33,772 nt of DNA, taken from contig WQWA01000022.1 of the NCBI GenBank assembly GCA_009785505.1, positions 1-33,772 of the forward strand. Direction: 5' to 3'. Positions 29,975 to 33,772 of the stretch are shown here, piece after piece (positions within the stretch are counted from its first letter, which is position 1; each line of letters starts with the position of its first letter). The translations under genes were made by a program, and so were the position numbers. The stretch comes from Bacteroidales bacterium. GTDB taxonomy: Bacteria > Bacteroidota > Bacteroidia > Bacteroidales > P3. Below the pieces are notes generated by a model. It did no database searches and was not told where the DNA came from. It worked only from the letters and a program-made list of their open reading frames with translations.

Positions 29975-32464
29975 ATGTTAGAAAACGAAAAAATTATTAA
30001 CGTTAGTATTGAAGACCAAATGAAATCAGCATACATAGATTATTCTATGTCTGTGATTGTATCGCGTGCACTTCCTGATGTGAGAGACGGTTTAAAGCCT
30101 GTGCACCGCCGTATTTTGTTTGCAATGAATGAAATGGGCATAGGGTCGGGTAGTGGACATAAAAAATCAGCAAGAATCGTAGGAGAGGTGTTAGGTAAGT
30201 ATCACCCACACGGAGATTCGTCGGTATATGATGCTATGGTGCGTATGGCACAAGATTGGTCGCTCAGATATCCATTTGTTGACGGGCAGGGAAATTTTGG
30301 CTCTATGGACCAAGATTCGCCGGCTGCTATGCGCTATACGGAAGCACGCATGAAAAAGATCGCTGAAGCGATGATGGAAGATATCGACAAAGAAACTGTG
30401 GATTTCCAACTTAACTTTGACGATAGCTTGCAAGAGCCAACCGTTTTGCCTGCAAAAGTTCCCGGTCTTTTGATTAACGGAAGCGCAGGAATCGCTGTGG
30501 GTATGGCAACAAATATGGCGCCTCACAACTTAACGGAGGTTCTTGATGGAATTATTTCATATATTGATAATAAGGATATTACCATAGATGAATTAATGCG
30601 ATACGTTAAGGCTCCTGATTTTCCAACGGGTGGTATTATTTACGGTTATGAGGGTGTAAAAGAAGCCTATCATACGGGCAGAGGGCGTGTAATTATGCGT
30701 GCTGATGCGACTATCGAACCGAACGAAAGAGGAAATCACGATCAAATTATCATAACTTCAATACCTTATCAAGTCAATAAAGCCACTTTACAGGAAAAAA
30801 TTGCCGAATTAGTCGAAGAAAAAATCATTGAAGGTATTTCGGAAGTCCGTGATGAATCTACAAAGGATGTGCGTGTTGTTATTGAATTGAAGCGTGATGC
30901 CGTAGCCAATGTGGTTTTGAATAAATTGTATCAATATACACAACTTCAAACCTCGTTCAGTATCAACAACATTGCCTTGGTTAAAGGACGTCCGATGCTG
31001 TTGAATTTGAAAGATTTGATTAAATATTTTGTAGAGCATCGTCACGAAATTGTTGTCCGCCGAACGGAATTTGAACTCCGAAAAGCCGAAGAACGTGCAC
31101 ATATTTTGGAGGGCCTGCTCAAAGCATTAGATATAATTGATGAAATTATCGCCTTAATTCGTGCTTCGGAGACTGTTCAAGATGCCGTTCAGGGCTTGAT
31201 TTCCAAATGGGATTTCACCGAAATTCAAGCGAAAGCGATTGTCGAAATGCGTTTACGCCAATTAGCCGGGTTAGAACGCAAAAGACTTCAAGCCGAATAC
31301 GATGAATTGATGCAATTTATCGCCCGTTGCAAGGAAATTTTGGCTAACGAAAGCATTCGTATGCAAATCATTAAGGACGAGATGTTGGATATGAAAGCCA
31401 AATTTGGCGACGAACGTCGTTGCAGAATTGAATACTCCGCTTCTGATTTCCGTATTGAAGATATGATTGCCGACGAAGATGTGGTGATTACCATTTCTCA
31501 CATGGGCTATATCAAACGTACGTTATTGAGTGAATATCAGGTTCAAAACAGAGGTGGAAAAGGAGCAAAAGGCAGCGATGTTAGAGACAAAGACTTTGTA
31601 GAGCACTTATTTGTGGCATCCATGCACAATTACATGCTTCTTTTCACGGAAAAAGGCAAGTGCTTTTGGATGCGCGTGTTCGATATTCCGGAAGGCACAC
31701 GCCAGTCGAAAGGTCGTGCCATTCAGAACATGATTAATATTGAACCGGATGATAAAGTTCGTGCGTATCTCAATGTAAAAGACCTTAAAAACGAAGATTA
31801 CCTCAAGGAAAACTTCATTATGCTCTGCACACGCAACGGTATTATCAAGAAGACGTCTTTGGAGGCTTATTCTCGCCCACGTCAAAACGGTATTATTGCA
31901 TTGAATATCCGCGAAGGAGATCAGTTACTTGAAGCAAAACTTACAAACGGCACAAACGAAGTCATGCTGGCTCTGCGTTGCGGAAAGGCAATTCGTTTCA
32001 ACGAAGCGAAAATTCGTCCGATGGGCAGGGGAGCGTCAGGCGTGAAAGGCGTTACACTTCAAGGCGAAAAGGATGAGGTGGTTGGAATGATTTGTGTGGA
32101 TAGTAAAGATTATGACATCCTGGTTGTTTCGGAAAAAGGCTATGGAAAACGCTCTGATTTAGACGATTATCGCGAAACTAATCGAGGAGGAAAAGGCGTA
32201 AAAACTATCAGCATAACCGATAAAACCGGCGATTTGATAGCCGTTAAAAATGTAAAAGATACCGACGACTTAATGATTATCAAGAAATCAGGTGTCATTT
32301 TACGAATGGCCGTAAAAGATTTACGTGTTGTCGGACGAAATACACAAGGTGTCAAACTCATCAATCTAAAAGGTTCTGATGCAATCGCTTCTGTAACGCA
32401 AGTTCCTGCCGAAGATGACGATCATTTAGACGAAAACGGGGAGACCATCAACAAGGTTGATTAA
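29975..32464 (+). CDS. gyrA: DNA gyrase subunit A
   Basis: An 829-residue type IIA topoisomerase A subunit. With GyrB it introduces negative supercoils. The N-terminus has [32 protein letters not shown]; the catalytic tyrosine is predicted at Tyr121 ([10 protein letters not shown]). In the quinolone-determining region [12 protein letters not shown], Ser82 and Asp86 match E. coli Ser83 and Asp87, so no classical resistance change is present. The C-terminal beta-pinwheel includes [10 protein letters not shown], which fits the GyrA-box (QRRGGKG-type) needed for DNA wrapping, and distinguishes it from ParC at 22485-25145. A TPR gene follows after 71 bp. Confidence 0.96.
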   Translation: MLENEKIINVSIEDQMKSAYIDYSMSVIVSRALPDVRDGLKPVHRRILFAMNEMGIGSGSGHKKSARIVGEVLGKYHPHGDSSVYDAMVRMAQDWSLRYPFVDGQGNFGSMDQDSPAAMRYTEARMKKIAEAMMEDIDKETVDFQLNFDDSLQEPTVLPAKVPGLLINGSAGIAVGMATNMAPHNLTEVLDGIISYIDNKDITIDELMRYVKAPDFPTGGIIYGYEGVKEAYHTGRGRVIMRADATIEPNERGNHDQIIITSIPYQVNKATLQEKIAELVEEKIIEGISEVRDESTKDVRVVIELKRDAVANVVLNKLYQYTQLQTSFSINNIALVKGRPMLLNLKDLIKYFVEHRHEIVVRRTEFELRKAEERAHILEGLLKALDIIDEIIALIRASETVQDAVQGLISKWDFTEIQAKAIVEMRLRQLAGLERKRLQAEYDELMQFIARCKEILANESIRMQIIKDEMLDMKAKFGDERRCRIEYSASDFRIEDMIADEDVVITISHMGYIKRTLLSEYQVQNRGGKGAKGSDVRDKDFVEHLFVASMHNYMLLFTEKGKCFWMRVFDIPEGTRQSKGRAIQNMINIEPDDKVRAYLNVKDLKNEDYLKENFIMLCTRNGIIKKTSLEAYSRPRQNGIIALNIREGDQLLEAKLTNGTNEVMLALRCGKAIRFNEAKIRPMGRGASGVKGVTLQGEKDEVVGMICVDSKDYDILVVSEKGYGKRSDLDDYRETNRGGKGVKTISITDKTGDLIAVKNVKDTDDLMIIKKSGVILRMAVKDLRVVGRNTQGVKLINLKGSDAIASVTQVPAEDDDHLDENGETINKVD

Positions 32465-32535
32465 ACTTTTTCGTATCAAAATAGTCAAACTAACAAAGAA
32501 ACAACAACTAACAATAAATTAAAAAATACCATCCC

Positions 32536-33693
32536 ATGAAAAAATTACATGTATTTTTAGCACTTTTGCTAATGGCGACAACAGTTTTCTCACAAACTAG
32601 AAATTTACGAAATGCCGACCGAGAACTTAATCGTGACAGACTTGATAGAGCAGTCGAATCTATCAGATTGGCTATGAAAGAGCCTGAAAACCAGGTTAAT
32701 TTTAACGCATGGTTTACTCAGGCAAAGATTTTTACTGCAGTTGCAAACAGCCATAGTCCTGAAATTAGAGCTTTGGAACCCAATGCAGTAAACATCGCCT
32801 TTGAATCCTTTCAAAGAGTTTTTGAAATGGATCAAAGGGATCCTCTTATAACCATCGCTCTTTATTCCGCAAGTCTTGGCAATCTGGTTTCTGCCGCTTA
32901 CAATAAGGGTGCTGAGCTTTTCTCAGCAAGCGATTTTACAGGAGCTATGAGAGCTTTCCAGGTCAGTGTCAATGCAAGTGCTCTTATAGACGTAGTTGAT
33001 ACCACCGCAATATTCAATGTTGCACTTTGCGCGACTAATGCAGGAGATGTGGCTACAGCAAAAGAATTTTTCCAAAAATTGGTTGATATGAGAGCTAACC
33101 TACCTGCTGCATACACGTCATTGGCCGTAATTTTCAGAGATAAAAATGATACTGTTAGCGCTGGAAGATATGCTGATTTAGCAGCAGAATTATTTCCAAA
33201 TGATTATAGTGCCATGATTAATGCGGCGAGCATTCATTTGATGCTTGGAAATTATGAGCGTGCGTCGCAGATCTTAGCTATTATGTCTGAAGAGTTCAGC
33301 GATAATGCTCTTGTGTTCTTTGCAAAGGGGGTTGCATTTGATCAAATTGGCATGACGGAGGAAGCAGAACAGTCTTATCTAAGAGCCATTGAACTAAACC
33401 CCGACCTTTTTGAAGCTATTTTTAATCTGGCGGCACATTACGTAACACGAGGAATGGTCATTAGAGCAGAGGCTAATGAAGTTCCGATGAATGAGCAAAG
33501 GAGATACGACGAATTGACCGAGTTGGCAAATGAGACGTTTAGAAAAGCAATTCCAATGTTGGAGAAAGCGTCTGAAATGGATCCGGGAAATATTCCTGTA
33601 ATGTCAGCGTTGAGAGATATCTACGTGCATTTACGTATGATGGATAGAGCCACTGAAATTACTGCACAGATTGAAGCATTGCAGGGTAGATAA
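32536..33693 (+). CDS. Secreted tetratricopeptide-repeat protein
   Basis: A 385-residue protein with a signal peptide (MKKLHVFLALLLMATTVFSQ). Several TPR units follow, clearest at ALVFFAKGVAFDQIGMTEEAEQSYLRAIELNPDLFEAIFNLAAHYV and in the C-terminal AIPMLEKASEMDPGNIPVMSALRDIYVHL. It is probably periplasmic and mediates protein-protein contacts; no enzyme motif is seen. A TPR gene directly after gyrA is a conserved arrangement I recognise from Bacteroidales. It is 71 bp downstream of gyrA without a clear promoter box, so it may be cotranscribed. A strong terminator closes the unit. Confidence 0.88.
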   Translation: MKKLHVFLALLLMATTVFSQTRNLRNADRELNRDRLDRAVESIRLAMKEPENQVNFNAWFTQAKIFTAVANSHSPEIRALEPNAVNIAFESFQRVFEMDQRDPLITIALYSASLGNLVSAAYNKGAELFSASDFTGAMRAFQVSVNASALIDVVDTTAIFNVALCATNAGDVATAKEFFQKLVDMRANLPAAYTSLAVIFRDKNDTVSAGRYADLAAELFPNDYSAMINAASIHLMLGNYERASQILAIMSEEFSDNALVFFAKGVAFDQIGMTEEAEQSYLRAIELNPDLFEAIFNLAAHYVTRGMVIRAEANEVPMNEQRRYDELTELANETFRKAIPMLEKASEMDPGNIPVMSALRDIYVHLRMMDRATEITAQIEALQGR

Positions 33694-33714
33694 GTATATC
33701 ATTGATTTATCAGG

Positions 33715-33742
33715 AGGCGAAACAATCATGTTTCGCCTTTTT
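33715..33742 (+). terminator. Rho-independent terminator after the TPR gene
   Basis: AGGCGAAAC pairs perfectly with GTTTCGCCT around an AATCAT loop and is followed by a T-tract (33738-33742). It begins 21 bp after the stop codon. Confidence 0.85.
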
Positions 33743-33772
33743 CTTACAAAGTCATATTTAACATAATATAAA

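Noticed and set aside
30200-30240. Quinolone-resistance change in gyrA
   Set aside because: Ser82 and Asp86 are the susceptible-type residues at the positions equivalent to E. coli Ser83 and Asp87.

Overview
The window (about 33.8 kb) is chromosomal DNA of a Bacteroidota bacterium, most likely Bacteroidales. The evidence is the recurrent TAnnTTTG(C) -7 promoter box upstream of genes on both strands, weak or absent Shine-Dalgarno sequences, and family signatures typical of the phylum: a DksA-like protein with a degenerate zinc finger, a long LspA, a DUF4143 ATPase, an ORF6N protein, and the block coaX / 'SPYSRFG' outer-membrane protein / TPR protein / lptC / CNNM protein. Most genes are housekeeping genes.

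Layout. (a) 1-4447: the 3' part of a very large secreted protein made of six FISUMP-like, cysteine-rich domains plus two linker domains; its start lies outside the window. A rho-independent terminator and small repeats follow. (b) 4732-8990, minus strand: an S41 C-terminal-processing protease and tcdA, then a small antitoxin-like gene and a DUF4143 AAA ATPase. The last two sit between the arms of a 16-bp inverted repeat, and the ATPase leader carries three copies of a 33-bp tandem repeat. (c) 9096-14426, plus strand: ileS, a DksA/TraR-like regulator, lspA and ispE. The last three overlap or follow closely, and the ispE stop codon abuts a convergent tRNA-Phe(GAA). (d) 14587-21413, plus strand: coaX, an outer-membrane protein, a TPR protein, lptC, a CNNM/CorB-type membrane protein and a sodium:solute symporter, mainly cofactor and envelope functions. 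(e) 21524-26992, plus strand: an ORF6N protein containing two large DNA palindromes, parC, a REP-like repeat doublet, a ParE-type toxin-antitoxin pair, and GMP reductase 3 nt downstream of the toxin. (f) 27001-29809, minus strand: a di-haem cytochrome c peroxidase, hpt and an ornithine carbamoyltransferase. (g) 29975-33693, plus strand: gyrA and a periplasmic TPR protein, closed by a strong terminator.

Functional links: parC and gyrA supply two type II topoisomerase A subunits, without their B subunits here. guaC and hpt both act in purine salvage. ileS, lspA and ispE form a conserved housekeeping cluster. lptC and the outer-membrane protein serve the envelope.

Most unusual signals: (1) the ends of the first and last FISUMP domains look like diversity-generating-retroelement variable regions, but no reverse transcriptase or template is in the window; (2) the DUF4143 ATPase cassette with its flanking inverted repeat and 33-bp leader repeats; (3) perfect 23- and 31-nt palindromes inside the ORF6N gene; (4) palindromic repeat elements lying in frame inside ileS and ispE; (5) guaC apparently placed behind a toxin-antitoxin promoter. 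All calls come from reading the sequence; no database search was possible.
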